From Caprella mutica (taxonomy: Eukaryota > Arthropoda > Malacostraca > Amphipoda > Caprellidae): a DNA stretch of 64,000 nucleotides. Below the pieces are notes generated by a model. It was given only the letters and a program-made list of their open reading frames with translations, made no database searches and was not told the origin of the DNA. Position 1 is the first letter of the stretch; each line of letters opens with the position of its first letter. The stretch covers positions 124,001 to 188,000 of the forward strand of contig CANNZV010000931.1 of assembly GCA_947561585.1 (NCBI GenBank), in the 5' to 3' direction. Of the stretch, positions 17,686 through 26,374 are shown one piece after another. Position numbers and translations under genes: made by a program.

Positions 17686-18633
17686 ATGAACGCCGCCTCG
17701 ACTGAGCCCCCCGTGTCGCTTTCGCCCGTCATTCGCGCGGTGGGAGTGACAAAGACCTGGGGATCTCACCACGTATTTTCTGACGTCACCGCAGATGTCC
17801 TGCCTGGGGTGACCGGGCTGCTCGGTTCGAACGGCGCGGGCAAGACCACTTTGCTCGGCATGATCCTGGCGTTGCACGCCCCCGATAGTGGCTCTCTCAC
17901 GGTGCTGGGCGAAGATCCCGCAACAGCGGGCCCAGAGCTGCGCATGCACATTGGGTACGCTCCCGAGCATCACAACCTTCCCAACGATGTCGCCGCTCAA
18001 GATCTCGTGCGTCACGTGGCGCTCATTCACGGGCTGCCCAAACGCGAAGCGACCACCCGTTCAAGCGATGCCTTGTGGCTTGTTGGCCTCGGCGAAGAGC
18101 GCGCACGACCCGTCGGGACGATGTCGACCGGCCAGCGACAACGGGTCAAGCTTGCGCTCGCAATCGCCCACGGCCCCAAGCTCGTCCTGCTCGATGAACC
18201 CACCGACGGTCTCGACCCGGTGCAACGAGACGACATGCTCTCGCTCATTCGTCGAATCGGAACCGACTTTGGCATTCACGTGCTGCTGTCTTCGCACCTG
18301 CTCGAAGAGGTCGAACGGATTGCGGACAATGTGGTGATCTTGTCGAACGGCACCGTTTCGGCCTCGGGGCGCATCGAGGACTTGCGCACGGGCCAGGGTG
18401 GGATGTCCGCGGTGGTCGAAAGCGGAGCCGAGCAGGTCGCCGCAACGTTGCAACGGCGTGGCTATGCCGTGGAACTGGAGCGAAATCGTGTTCGTGTCGG
18501 GACGAACGAACCCATCGAGGAGCTCGCCGATGCGCTTCGAGATGCAATTGTCGAAAACGCGGTTTCGCTTCGGCGCATGGAGCCGGTGACCCAATCGCTT
18601 GAAGATCTGTTCCTAGACGAGGTGTATCAGTAA
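17686..18633 (+). CDS. ABC transporter ATP-binding protein (export type)
   Basis: The ATG at 17686 is preferred over the GTG at 17677 because a weak -10 (CAGAGT) ends seven bases before it. The protein, about 315 residues, has Walker A GSNGAGKTT, signature MSTGQRQRVKLALAI, Walker B LVLLDEPTDGLDPVQR and the H-loop SSHLLEEVERIAD, followed by a C-terminal regulatory stretch. It powers an ABC-2-type system with the permease whose ATG overlaps its stop by one base. Four genes in a row (ATPase, permease, ATPase, permease) form one operon. The substrate is unknown. Confidence 0.88.
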   Translation: MNAASTEPPVSLSPVIRAVGVTKTWGSHHVFSDVTADVLPGVTGLLGSNGAGKTTLLGMILALHAPDSGSLTVLGEDPATAGPELRMHIGYAPEHHNLPNDVAAQDLVRHVALIHGLPKREATTRSSDALWLVGLGEERARPVGTMSTGQRQRVKLALAIAHGPKLVLLDEPTDGLDPVQRDDMLSLIRRIGTDFGIHVLLSSHLLEEVERIADNVVILSNGTVSASGRIEDLRTGQGGMSAVVESGAEQVAATLQRRGYAVELERNRVRVGTNEPIEELADALRDAIVENAVSLRRMEPVTQSLEDLFLDEVYQ

Positions 18634-19508
18634 TGAGCAACGCCGAAATATTCGACCGCGGATACCGTGCCTACGAGGGGCCTCGAACTGGGGTTAACAC
18701 GGGAATGCGTGCGGTGGGAACATCCACGGTCCAACGGGCGCTCGGGCTTCGCCGCAAGTTCCGATTCAAGATCGTTCCGTTGGTCACTATCGCCGTCGCG
18801 TACATTCCCGCAATCGCATTCATGGCGGTCAGCGTGCTGCTACCAAGCGAGCTTGCGGGTCAAATCGTTCCCGAATATGCCAGCTACTTTGGGCTAATCA
18901 GCATCGTCATGGTGCTGCTCGCCGCGTTCGTGGTGCCAGAGGTGATGGGTACCGATCGAAAGACCGGCATGTTCGGTCTGTATCTCGCGTCTCCGCTCAC
19001 GAGATGGCACTACCTGCTGGCGAAGTTCGCGGCGATAGTCCTCGTGATGTCGCTGGTGACGCTCTTGCCGGTCGTCTTCCAGATGGTGGGTTACAGCTTC
19101 CTCGACATCGGACCAGACGGGGCGGTCGAAATCGTCAAGACACTCGGGCGCGCTGTTGCTTCGGGGCTCGTGTTGTCGACCTTCTTTGCCTTACTGGGAA
19201 TGGCTGCAGCCACCGTCACCGACCGGCAACTGTTCGCATCGGCAGCGATTGTGGTGCTCCTCATCGCGAGCGAGGCGTTCACCGAGACACTCGTGCAGGT
19301 AGCGGGAACCGCGGAATGGATACGGGTGTTCGGCCTGGTGTCGATGCCACTCAACGTCATTCCGCATATCTTTGGCGAGAGCGGACCGGAGTCTGGGCGG
19401 ATCGCCGACCTGTCGGGATTGGAATCTGTTGGCGTGTGGGCCGCGTTCTGCGCCGTGTTCGCAGCCATCATCGTGTTCGGGTACCGCCGCATGGAGGTGA
19501 CGAAATGA
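18633..19508 (+). CDS. ABC-2-type permease
   Basis: The 291-residue protein has six hydrophobic stretches, at about 48-70, 85-106, 130-155, 170-195, 203-220 and 268-287. The conserved VVPEVMGTDRKTGMFGLYLASPLTRWHYLLAKF at about 100-132 (key residues TDR, SPLTR and KF) is the coupling-helix and boundary signature of ABC-2 membrane subunits. It lies between two ATPase genes and overlaps both by 1-4 bases. It probably forms a transporter with the ATPase at 17686. Substrate not predictable. Confidence 0.82.
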   Translation: MSNAEIFDRGYRAYEGPRTGVNTGMRAVGTSTVQRALGLRRKFRFKIVPLVTIAVAYIPAIAFMAVSVLLPSELAGQIVPEYASYFGLISIVMVLLAAFVVPEVMGTDRKTGMFGLYLASPLTRWHYLLAKFAAIVLVMSLVTLLPVVFQMVGYSFLDIGPDGAVEIVKTLGRAVASGLVLSTFFALLGMAAATVTDRQLFASAAIVVLLIASEAFTETLVQVAGTAEWIRVFGLVSMPLNVIPHIFGESGPESGRIADLSGLESVGVWAAFCAVFAAIIVFGYRRMEVTK

Positions 19509-20575
19509 CCGACGCCTTTCCGCCTCAGCCAATGCTGCCCGACCAGCCGGCACCATCGTCCTCGCCGCCGCCACTGGCGCCTTCAGCGACAACGCTGACC
19601 CCAGTTCCCTCACTGGCGACGCCACCACCACCCCCTCCGACGGCACCACCCGAGGCGGAGAGTCACGTACTCACGGTGCGGAACTTATCGAAGTGGTTCG
19701 GCGACGTCGTAGCGGTCTCGGACATTACCTTCGGGCTCGGTCCCGGCGTGACGGCGCTACTCGGCCCGAATGGTGCTGGAAAGTCGACGACCTTGCGCAT
19801 GATTGCTGGCCTTGCTGCGCCGTCGCAGGGCGCCGTGGAGGTGTTTGGCTCTGACCCGCGTAAGGACAAGTCGGTGCGCGGTCGAATCGGCATCGTGCCC
19901 CAGCAAGAGTCCTTGTTCCAAGAGCAGCGTGCTATTGAATTCGTGAAGCTCGCCGGGCTACTCAACGGTGTGCAAAATGTGGAGGAGCGTGCTCGAGAGG
20001 TGCTCGGGATCGTCGAGCTCGACCCGGAAGACACCCGCCCAATCGCGTCGTACTCCAAGGGCATGCGCCAACGGGTCAAGGTCGCTCAGGCATTGGTACA
20101 CAAGCCCGATTTGTTGTTGCTCGATGAGCCCCTCACGGGTCTGGACCCGCGGCAGCGATTGCACATGACCCAGCTCATTCGGTCACTTGGCGAATCCGGT
20201 GTTTGCGTAGTGGTTTCGAGCCATGTGCTCGACGAGGTCGAGCGACTGGGCTCCCATGTGATGGTGATTGCGCAGGGCCGCTTGGCCGCCCAAGGCGACT
20301 TTCACGAGATCCGAGCGTTGATGGACGACCGTCCGCACCGGATACGGGTACGCAGCTCGGACTCCCGTGCGCTCGGCGGCGTGCTACTGACCGGTGCGGG
20401 GATCGCCGGGCTTACCGTCGTTGACGACGAGTCCTTGATCATCGACACCGAGAACGCACCGGCCTTCCGGTCGAGCATTGCCGCAGTCGCCCAATCCGCT
20501 GGCGTTCGTCTGCTCGAGGTGCAACCCCTCGACGACGACCTCGAAAGTGTCTTCAAATACCTGGTGGGACGATGA
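19505..20575 (+). CDS. ABC transporter ATP-binding protein with proline-rich N-terminus
   Basis: The ATG at 19505 overlaps the stop of the permease (ATGA), giving 356 residues. The first 55 residues are a proline-, serine- and threonine-rich low-complexity tail, unusual for an ABC ATPase. The nucleotide-binding domain follows, with LGPNGAGKSTTLRM, Q-loop PQQESLF, signature SYSKGMRQRVKVAQAL, Walker B LLLLDEPLTGLDPRQR and SSHVLDEVERLG. It pairs with the permease that overlaps its stop. The reading frame remains open well upstream, but the translational coupling and sequence support this start. Confidence 0.86.
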   Translation: MTDAFPPQPMLPDQPAPSSSPPPLAPSATTLTPVPSLATPPPPPPTAPPEAESHVLTVRNLSKWFGDVVAVSDITFGLGPGVTALLGPNGAGKSTTLRMIAGLAAPSQGAVEVFGSDPRKDKSVRGRIGIVPQQESLFQEQRAIEFVKLAGLLNGVQNVEERAREVLGIVELDPEDTRPIASYSKGMRQRVKVAQALVHKPDLLLLDEPLTGLDPRQRLHMTQLIRSLGESGVCVVVSSHVLDEVERLGSHVMVIAQGRLAAQGDFHEIRALMDDRPHRIRVRSSDSRALGGVLLTGAGIAGLTVVDDESLIIDTENAPAFRSSIAAVAQSAGVRLLEVQPLDDDLESVFKYLVGR

Positions 20576-21279
20576 ACACCCTCATTGCAATGACCAAACG
20601 AATGATCCCCGCAGTCGCAACGCGTGGGCGCATCCTGGCGATGCTGCTCATCGGCGTAGCCGGGATCGGTATCGCTGTCGTGTTGCGCAGATCGGAAGCG
20701 ACGACCACGAGCATGGCCGAGTTCGCCTCGCTCTTTGGGCTCACGATCTTCGTTCCTCTCGTGGCGCTCGTGATCGCAACGGCTTCGCTCGGTTCGCTCG
20801 TGGAAGACAAGACCCTTGTCTACCTGTGGCTTCGTCCGCTCGGCCGTTGGCAAATCGCTCTCGCAGCGTTCCTGGCGGGCTTTGTGGTGCTGATTCCCCT
20901 CGTGCTCATTCCAATGGGTGCCCTTGGCGCGGTCATCGCCGACGGCGACCTGATTCGCGGGGTGCTCGCCGGCTCGTTTGTGGCGTTGGTGGCTTATACG
21001 TGCGTGTTCACGATGCTGGGGCTGTTCACGCAGCGAGCACTTGCGTGGGGATTGCTGTACGTGTTGGTTTGGGAAGGGCTCGTTGCCGGATTCAGCCGGG
21101 GTGCTGGTTGGCTTGCAATCCGGACCTACAGCGACGGGGCGTTGTCGCACATTGGCGGTATCGAAGGCGCCATCGCGAATCCGCCCGCGATCTCAACGAT
21201 CACGATCGTGACGGTTGCCATTGCCGTCGTCTGCTTTGCCGCTACAACGTGGCGCCTGCACACAATGACCGTCGAGTAG
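20572..21279 (+). CDS. ABC-2-type permease (second)
   Basis: The 235-residue hydrophobic protein has about six membrane segments, with SLVEDKTLVYLWLRPLGRWQIALAAF at about 80-105 as the cytoplasmic coupling region (ED, RPLGRW conserved). It ends the four-gene export operon and overlaps its ATPase by four bases. Downstream the locus converges on the 8-oxoguanine deaminase gene across a 40-base GTGCGGG-rich gap. Function beyond ABC export is not known. Confidence 0.8.
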   Translation: MNTLIAMTKRMIPAVATRGRILAMLLIGVAGIGIAVVLRRSEATTTSMAEFASLFGLTIFVPLVALVIATASLGSLVEDKTLVYLWLRPLGRWQIALAAFLAGFVVLIPLVLIPMGALGAVIADGDLIRGVLAGSFVALVAYTCVFTMLGLFTQRALAWGLLYVLVWEGLVAGFSRGAGWLAIRTYSDGALSHIGGIEGAIANPPAISTITIVTVAIAVVCFAATTWRLHTMTVE

Positions 21280-21319
21280 CCGGTGCGGGTTCGGGTGCGG
21301 GTGCGGGGCTGGGTCTGCG

Positions 21320-22687
21320 TTACCCGTCGGCCTGAAAGCGCCGGGCAATGGTGCGGTGCAATGTGAGCTTCTCGTCGAGCGTGGGGTCGACCAGTTCGCC
21401 ATTGCTGACCACAGCCTTGCCATTGACGATCGTGTGCCATGCCGATGTGGGGCCGGTTCGCAGCCAACCCTCGATCAGATCATCGAGCACACCGGCATAG
21501 GCCGGGCCGTCAAGCTTCCAGATCGCCACATCGCCGACCGCTCCGACCGAAAGCTCGCCGATCTCGCCTTCTCGCCCGAGGCAACCGGCGCCGCCTCGAG
21601 TGGCGATCTCGAGCGCGGTTCGTGCCGTCATTGCGTCGGCACCGGACGTGAGTTTGCCCTGCAACATCGCAAGCCGAGCTTCTTGCCACAGTGATGCGCT
21701 ATCGGCGGAGGAGGATCCGTCGCAACCGAGCCCCACCGGGCAGCCTGCATGGCGAAGGTCGACTACGGGCGAGATGCCCGAACTCAGGATCATGTTCGAA
21801 CTTGGGCAATGGGCAACGCCAACGCCAGCAGCCCCAAGCCGGGCGACTTCTTCGGGGTTCGGCCGAACCACGTGCGCTCCCCAGGTGCGATCGGTCATCC
21901 AGCCGACGTCCTCGTACAGGTCGACTGGTCGCATCCCAAAAGTGGCCAGCGCATAGTCGTCGTCTTCGGCGTTCTCTGCCAGATGCGTGTGGAGGCGTAC
22001 GTCGAGGGACTCGGCGAGTTCTGCGGTGCGCGCCATGAGATCGGGGGTCACGCTGAACGGACTGCACGGGGCGAGAGCAATTTGCAGCATCGACCCGTGG
22101 CGAGGATCGTGCCAGCGTTCGACGTGCATTTTGGAGTTCGCGAGGATCTCATCTTCGGTGAGAACCGCATCGTCTGGGGGCAAGCCGCCGTCTTTGACCG
22201 ACAAGCTCATGGATCCGTAGGTGGGGTGGAACCGCATGCCGAGCTCTTGGGCGGCCTTGATTTCTGCGGCGAGGAGATCGCCAGCTCGGCGAGGGTGGAG
22301 GTAGTGATGGTCCGACGAGCTCGTGCATCCCGATAGAGCGAGTTCGGCGAGGCCAACCCAGGCAGCGGTGTGCACGGCTTGTTCGTCGAGGTTCGCCGTC
22401 CAGGTGGGGTAGAGGGCTTGAAGCCAACCGAACAGAGGCTTGTCGGTCATTGGCGACCAGGCTCGGGTGAGGTTCTGGTAGAGGTGGTGATGGGTGTTGA
22501 CCAAGCCGGGCGTGACGAGCTGATCGGTCGCATCGATCACGGTCGCGGCGTCGGGAAGTGGATCCGTGGATGAGCCAATGGCCGAGATGAGGCCGTTCGT
22601 AATGGCGACCCAGCCTCCTCGAATCTCTCGGCGTTGCGTGTCGACGGTTGCGATGAGCCCGGCGTTTCGAATGAGGAGATCGACCAT
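21320..22687 (-). CDS. 8-oxoguanine deaminase-like amidohydrolase
   Basis: From the ATG at 22687 the protein has 455 residues. It belongs to the ATZ/TRZ amidohydrolases: an N-terminal beta-sandwich, then the metal motif NTHHHLYQNLTRAW, ADHHYL-like SDHHYLHPR, ALAPCSPFSVTP, HTHLAEN, the catalytic-site HCPSSNM, and GCDGSSSAD. The spacing and the DKPLFGWLQALYP stretch closely resemble bacterial 8-oxoguanine deaminases, which convert 8-oxoguanine to urate plus ammonia; hydroxy-triazine hydrolases are the close alternative. It starts 13 bases after the small HTH regulator, the last gene of a three-gene operon. Urate or a related oxopurine could feed the genes at 31-51 kb. Confidence 0.85.
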   Translation of the reverse strand: MVDLLIRNAGLIATVDTQRREIRGGWVAITNGLISAIGSSTDPLPDAATVIDATDQLVTPGLVNTHHHLYQNLTRAWSPMTDKPLFGWLQALYPTWTANLDEQAVHTAAWVGLAELALSGCTSSSDHHYLHPRRAGDLLAAEIKAAQELGMRFHPTYGSMSLSVKDGGLPPDDAVLTEDEILANSKMHVERWHDPRHGSMLQIALAPCSPFSVTPDLMARTAELAESLDVRLHTHLAENAEDDDYALATFGMRPVDLYEDVGWMTDRTWGAHVVRPNPEEVARLGAAGVGVAHCPSSNMILSSGISPVVDLRHAGCPVGLGCDGSSSADSASLWQEARLAMLQGKLTSGADAMTARTALEIATRGGAGCLGREGEIGELSVGAVGDVAIWKLDGPAYAGVLDDLIEGWLRTGPTSAWHTIVNGKAVVSNGELVDPTLDEKLTLHRTIARRFQADG

Positions 22688-22700
22688 CGCTCTAGTGTGC

Positions 22701-23072
22701 CTAGTTCTCTGCTCGTTCGATGGCATTGAGATAGGTGTACAGCGTTACCTTGCTGACGGACATCTTGGCAGAGATGTCTTCGACGGCACCCCGTAACAGG
22801 AATGCGCCGCGCTCATCGAGGCGTCGCACGGCAACCTGCTTTGCTGCGCGGGGGAGTGCCTCGAGGGGGCTGCCTAGTTCGCGTTCGACAGCGGCAATCG
22901 CACGTTCGAGAGCTCCGTGCAATTCGTGAAGACGAAGGAAGGAAACAGTTTCGCCACCGAATTCGATGGGCTGGTCACCTTGACGCGCATCATCGTTGGC
23001 AATGATGCTTGCGCCGAGGCTTTCTACGATTGGGTGAAGGGAGTCGAGAAACCTATTGGCCTCAGCTGTCAT
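22701..23072 (-). CDS. small helix-turn-helix regulator, YheO/DauR-like
   Basis: The ATG at 23072 overlaps the end of the thiamine-binding-like gene by 11 bases, giving 123 residues; the longer frame from 23123 is less likely. The N-terminal part (FLDSLHPIVESLGASII) resembles the start of the PAS-like YheO domain in shortened form, and the C-terminus holds a helix-turn-helix VEDISAKMSVSKVTLYTYLN at about 100-119 of the HTH_22 type. Known relatives are about 200 residues, so this one is short. It is a candidate regulator of the deaminase operon, and one of two candidates (with the LysR gene) for the shared palindrome described at 31-44 kb. Confidence 0.65.
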   Translation of the reverse strand: MTAEANRFLDSLHPIVESLGASIIANDDARQGDQPIEFGGETVSFLRLHELHGALERAIAAVERELGSPLEALPRAAKQVAVRRLDERGAFLLRGAVEDISAKMSVSKVTLYTYLNAIERAEN

Positions 23073-23304
23073 GACGCTCGATCGCAACGGAAATTCGGTT
23101 CGCGCCTTCGCCGAAACCGGCACTGAGGAGGTCTTGGATCACCGATGTCAGCACGTCGATATCACCTTCCACGATGGTGGAAAATGGCCCCATGTCCGCC
23201 GACAGCCCCGCATCGTTGAGCACCGCCAACACCGCGCCCACATGGGGCCCGGGGCTGTTCTCTTTGAACGGTTCGACCAGAATTTCGAGATGACCTCGTG
23301 CCAT
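23062..23304 (-). CDS. thiamine-binding/YkoF-like small protein (DUF77 family)
   Basis: The 80-residue protein reads as a ferredoxin-like fold of the MTH1187/thiamine-binding family: a first strand LEILVEPFKEN, a helix with VGAVLAVLND, then GPFSTIVEGDIDVLTSVIQDLL and a final strand NRISVAIERH. Members bind thiamine or related pyrimidines in the cytoplasm. It is first in an operon with the HTH regulator and the 8-oxoguanine deaminase, suggesting it senses or carries a small heterocycle. A -10 box TAACGT lies six bases before its ATG. Confidence 0.72.
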   Translation of the reverse strand: MARGHLEILVEPFKENSPGPHVGAVLAVLNDAGLSADMGPFSTIVEGDIDVLTSVIQDLLSAGFGEGANRISVAIERHDS

Positions 23305-23310
23305 TGTTAC

Positions 23311-23316
23311 ACGTTA
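23311..23316 (-). promoter_or_regulatory. -10 box TAACGT, leaderless, deaminase operon
   Basis: TAACGT on the minus strand is followed by GTAACA and the ATG at 23304. The repeat GTAAC-GT-GTAAC overlaps it and might be an operator half-site pair. Confidence 0.45.
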
Positions 23317-23341
23317 CTATGCGAGCGAATTTGGTGTCAGG

Positions 23342-24559
23342 TTAGGGGGTGACGATGTTGTGCTCGGGGCCGTACGGGAACCCGGTGATGTTGTCTACCG
23401 TGCCGTCATCGTTGATCACGAGCACATCGTGTTCGCGATAACCGCCGGCTCCCGGTTGCCCCTCGGGAATCATGATCATGGGTTCCATAGATACGACCAT
23501 TCCGGGTTCGAGGACGGTGTCGATGTCCTCGCGCAGTTCGACGCCTGCTTCGCGCCCGTAGTAATGGCACAGCACGCCAAAGCTGTGGCCGTATCCGAAC
23601 GAGCGGGTCTTGAGCAGGTCATAGCCCCGGTAGATGTCGTTGAGCTCCGACGCAATCTCGGAGCACTTGGCTCCCGGCTTGATGAGTTCGAGGCCAGCTT
23701 CGTGAACCTCGACGTTGATGTTCCACAGTCGAAGATGTTCGTCGGAAACCGAACCGGCAAAGAGCGTGCGCTCGAGCGCCACGTAGTAACCAAACAGCAT
23801 CGGGAAGCAGTTGATTGAGAGGATGTCGCCTTGTTCGATAATGCGGTTGGTCACCGGGTTGTGGGCTCCGTCGGTGTTCACGCCAGATTGGAACCAGGTC
23901 CAGGTATCCATCAGTTCGGAGTATTCGTAGGACTTGGCGAGCTCGCGCACCATGGCTTGGGTGGAGGCCAAGGCGACTTCGTGCTCGGGTACGCCAACGC
24001 CGATGGCATCGCGGCATGCTTCGCCGCCGATGTCGGCAATGGCCGTGAGCTTCTTGATGTGAGCCACTTCCTCCGCGGATTTGATGGTTCGCATCCACAT
24101 CGTCGAGGTACCGACATCGACGAACTCGGCCTCTGGCATGGCTGCCTTTAGTTTGTCGAGAAAGTCGATGCTGACCTCATCGAACTCGATGCCGATGCGC
24201 TTTGCGCCGGGGGTGAGGGTCTGCACCGCGTGATAGAAGTTGTCCTTGCGCCAGTCGGTGTAGGTGATGTTGTCGCCATGGGTGAGGCGCCAGGGCTGCC
24301 CGCCGTCGATGCCCGCAGACACGGTGGTGGCGTTATCTGCGGTGAGGACGAAGCCGTACTTGCGGCCGAACGCGCAGTACATGAATCCCGAGAAATAGCA
24401 GATGTTGTGGTAGCTGGTGAGCACGCATGCGTCGATGTCGTTCTCGGCCATGTGCGTGCGGAGTTTGCGTTGACGTGAGTTCATCTCCGCGACGGAGAAT
24501 GGCCCGGGCGTCTTCTCGCCGTTGTGCCAGGTTACGAGTCGATCCATGTCGTTGTTCAT
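23342..24559 (-). CDS. creatinase (creatine amidinohydrolase)
   Basis: The ATG at 24559 follows a GAAGG at 8 bases, giving 405 residues, the family's usual length; the longer frame adds 42 unlike residues. The protein has the M24 'pita-bread' fold and near-identical blocks to characterised creatinases: SYHNICYFSGF, NIDGGQPWR-like GIDGGQPWRLT, TWTWFQSGVNTDGAHNPVT with the catalytic His at 233, FGYGHSFGVLCHYYGREAG and a GMVVSMEPMIMIPEG block. It hydrolyses creatine to sarcosine and urea. The LysR gene lies divergent, 135 bases away, as its probable regulator. No sarcosine oxidase or urease is in view. Confidence 0.93.
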   Translation of the reverse strand: MNNDMDRLVTWHNGEKTPGPFSVAEMNSRQRKLRTHMAENDIDACVLTSYHNICYFSGFMYCAFGRKYGFVLTADNATTVSAGIDGGQPWRLTHGDNITYTDWRKDNFYHAVQTLTPGAKRIGIEFDEVSIDFLDKLKAAMPEAEFVDVGTSTMWMRTIKSAEEVAHIKKLTAIADIGGEACRDAIGVGVPEHEVALASTQAMVRELAKSYEYSELMDTWTWFQSGVNTDGAHNPVTNRIIEQGDILSINCFPMLFGYYVALERTLFAGSVSDEHLRLWNINVEVHEAGLELIKPGAKCSEIASELNDIYRGYDLLKTRSFGYGHSFGVLCHYYGREAGVELREDIDTVLEPGMVVSMEPMIMIPEGQPGAGGYREHDVLVINDDGTVDNITGFPYGPEHNIVTP

Positions 24560-24694
24560 CGCGTGTGCCTTCGTGTCGGTCGTTCGTTGGAGTCGTGTGA
24601 TTGTGATCGTGTGTACGACATGGTTCCAGACAATGAATGATGACTCAAGTCTGTTCAACTTGTACTCTTCACAAAATATAGTCATAGTCTGCCC

Positions 24695-25567
24695 ATGCAG
24701 TTAGACGCCCGCATGCAGCTAGACACCGAGTCGCTTCGGGCTTTCCGGTTGGTTCTCGACCTCGGCGGAATGACCCGTGCATCGGAGGCGCTCGGAATCA
24801 CGCAGTCCGCCGTGAGCTGGAAGATCAAACGGCTCGAGGAAAAGGTCGGTCGCCCGCTGCTGATCCGCGACGGAAGGAAATTGCGCCCGTCTCGAGACGG
24901 AAGCGAACTCTTGCACTACGCACAGGTGATCGTCGATGCCCACGACGAAGCCGTTGCGGCCATGCAGAGTTCCCAGATGGAGGGAGTCGTGCGGCTGGGC
25001 ACCACCGAAGAGGTGAGCGTGCAAGCCATGTCGATGGCGATCGCCCGGTTTAACCGACGTCACCGAGGCGCGACGGTCAAGTTTTTCGTGGAGGTGTCGA
25101 GCCGGCTCAACGAGATGTTGGCCGATGGCCAACTCGACCTCGCGGTGCTACAGGAACTTCCCGATCGCTGCCGGCCCGATGACCTGGTGTTGTGGGAAGA
25201 TTCGCTCGTGTGGCTGACGTCGCCCGACTGGCCCTTCGACAACGGGCCGGTTCCGCTCATTACCTTTAGTGACGGGGGCTTCTACCGAGAGGTGGCCCAA
25301 GACGCACTGTCGAGCGCTGGTGTCGAGTTCACGGTCGTGTTCTCGGGGCCCAGCATTGCCAGTGTCATCGCTGCGGTCGAAGCGGGCCTTGGCGTTGCCG
25401 TCCTCCCGAGGAGTTGGGCACAGGGCGAGCTTGCTTCGTGGACCCGTGGGGATCAACACATGGCGCTGCCGGTGTCTCGCAAGGTTGCCCGCCTCGCCTC
25501 GGGAGAACCCAGCACCGTGGCCAATGAGTTGTTAGCCGACATCGCGGGCGAGCTGACATCCTCGTAG
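24695..25567 (+). CDS. LysR-family transcriptional regulator
   Basis: The 290-residue protein has the LysR N-terminal winged helix (LDTESLRAFRLVLDLGGMTRAS.., then TQSAVSWKIKRLEEKVG at about 37-53) and a periplasmic-binding-like effector domain (EGVVRLGTTEEVS onward). It is divergent from creatinase and most likely controls it. Two possible starts, ATG at 24695 and ATG at 24713, lie in a near-repeat ATGCAGYTAGACRCC; TAGTCT and TATAGT just upstream are -10 candidates. It is also one of the possible binders of the island's shared palindrome, which fits a T-N11-A box. Confidence 0.9.
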   Translation: MQLDARMQLDTESLRAFRLVLDLGGMTRASEALGITQSAVSWKIKRLEEKVGRPLLIRDGRKLRPSRDGSELLHYAQVIVDAHDEAVAAMQSSQMEGVVRLGTTEEVSVQAMSMAIARFNRRHRGATVKFFVEVSSRLNEMLADGQLDLAVLQELPDRCRPDDLVLWEDSLVWLTSPDWPFDNGPVPLITFSDGGFYREVAQDALSSAGVEFTVVFSGPSIASVIAAVEAGLGVAVLPRSWAQGELASWTRGDQHMALPVSRKVARLASGEPSTVANELLADIAGELTSS

Positions 25568-25570
25568 ATA

Positions 25571-25592
25571 CGTGTGAATTGTCGTTCACACG
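25571..25592. terminator. 8-bp hairpin between convergent lysR and tauE-like genes
   Basis: CGTGTGAA and TTCACACG form a perfect stem around TTGTCG four bases after the LysR stop. It lies in the convergent gap and could end both transcripts. There is no long T-tract. Confidence 0.5.
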
Positions 25593-25618
25593 CCTGTCTT
25601 GCGTGCTGGCCTCTCGTG

Positions 25619-26368
25619 TTACTGGGTGAATTGCCAGCCGGCCACGATCAGCCCAAAGCAAATCACGAAGCAGCGCAACGCTCCAAGCGGGATCGAACGC
25701 GCCGCTCGGGCACCCCAACGAGCGCCAAGTGCACTGCCAACAACGATGGGAATCGCCGGCCACCAGGCAATGTATCCCGCAGCCGTGTAAGCCACCGCTG
25801 CCAACACGGTGCCCAGCGTCATGGCGATGTTTTTCGCGGCGTTCGCGGTCAGGAAGTCGCCAAAGCCGCGAATCGTAAACATCGCCAACATGATGTTGCC
25901 GACCCCCGATCCGAAGTAGGTCAGGTAGATCGAGAAGACGAACACGAGCCCGGCACCCACCCACCCGTCGGTGAGTGCTGGGGCTTGGTGTTGCGCCCAG
26001 CCGCGCACGATCGGACTCACGGCGAAGAATCCGGTGGCGGCAAGAATGAGCCACGGCACCAAGTCAGCAAAGGCTTCGGCCCCGGTCGAGAACAGCAACA
26101 CAATGCCCACCACGCTGCCCGCCACTACTACGCCAAGCTCTCGTCGCAACCGGCCCTTGTGCTGCTGAATCTCGGGCCAGAACTCTGGAACCGCAGCGAG
26201 GTTGCCGGGCGTTAGTGCCGCAAGCGTCGTGGTCGCCGCTGAAAGTGGGCTCAGCCCGGTGAGCAGCAACGCCGGATACGTAAAGAAGCTGCCGCCGCTC
26301 GATACCGAATTGATGACCCCGGCGAGGAGTCCGGCGAGGAACAGCAGGGCCCACTCGGTCAGGGTCAT
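25619..26368 (-). CDS. TauE/SafE (TSUP) family membrane transporter
   Basis: The 249-residue protein has about eight hydrophobic helices and the TSUP signatures: GLLAGVINSVSSGGSFFTYPALLLTGLSP near the N-terminus (GVINSVSSGGS key residues), and repeats of it in the second half (GSGVGNIMLAMFTIRGFG, AALGARWGARAARSIP). Members export small organic or inorganic anions such as sulfite or sulfoacetate. It is the last gene of the BMP importer operon, 6 bases from the ATPase, so it may move a breakdown product. The substrate is unknown. Confidence 0.82.
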   Translation of the reverse strand: MTLTEWALLFLAGLLAGVINSVSSGGSFFTYPALLLTGLSPLSAATTTLAALTPGNLAAVPEFWPEIQQHKGRLRRELGVVVAGSVVGIVLLFSTGAEAFADLVPWLILAATGFFAVSPIVRGWAQHQAPALTDGWVGAGLVFVFSIYLTYFGSGVGNIMLAMFTIRGFGDFLTANAAKNIAMTLGTVLAAVAYTAAGYIAWWPAIPIVVGSALGARWGARAARSIPLGALRCFVICFGLIVAGWQFTQ

Positions 26369-26374
26369 CCAGAG

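Noticed and set aside
21280..21319. GTGCGGG repeats as a functional repeat array
   Set aside because: Only three or four imperfect copies in a 40-base convergent gap; too short to support more than low-complexity sequence.
24695..24727. Repeated ATGCAG-TAGAC at the LysR start as a regulatory repeat
   Set aside because: It lies inside the coding start and is most simply a short N-terminal duplication with two possible start codons.
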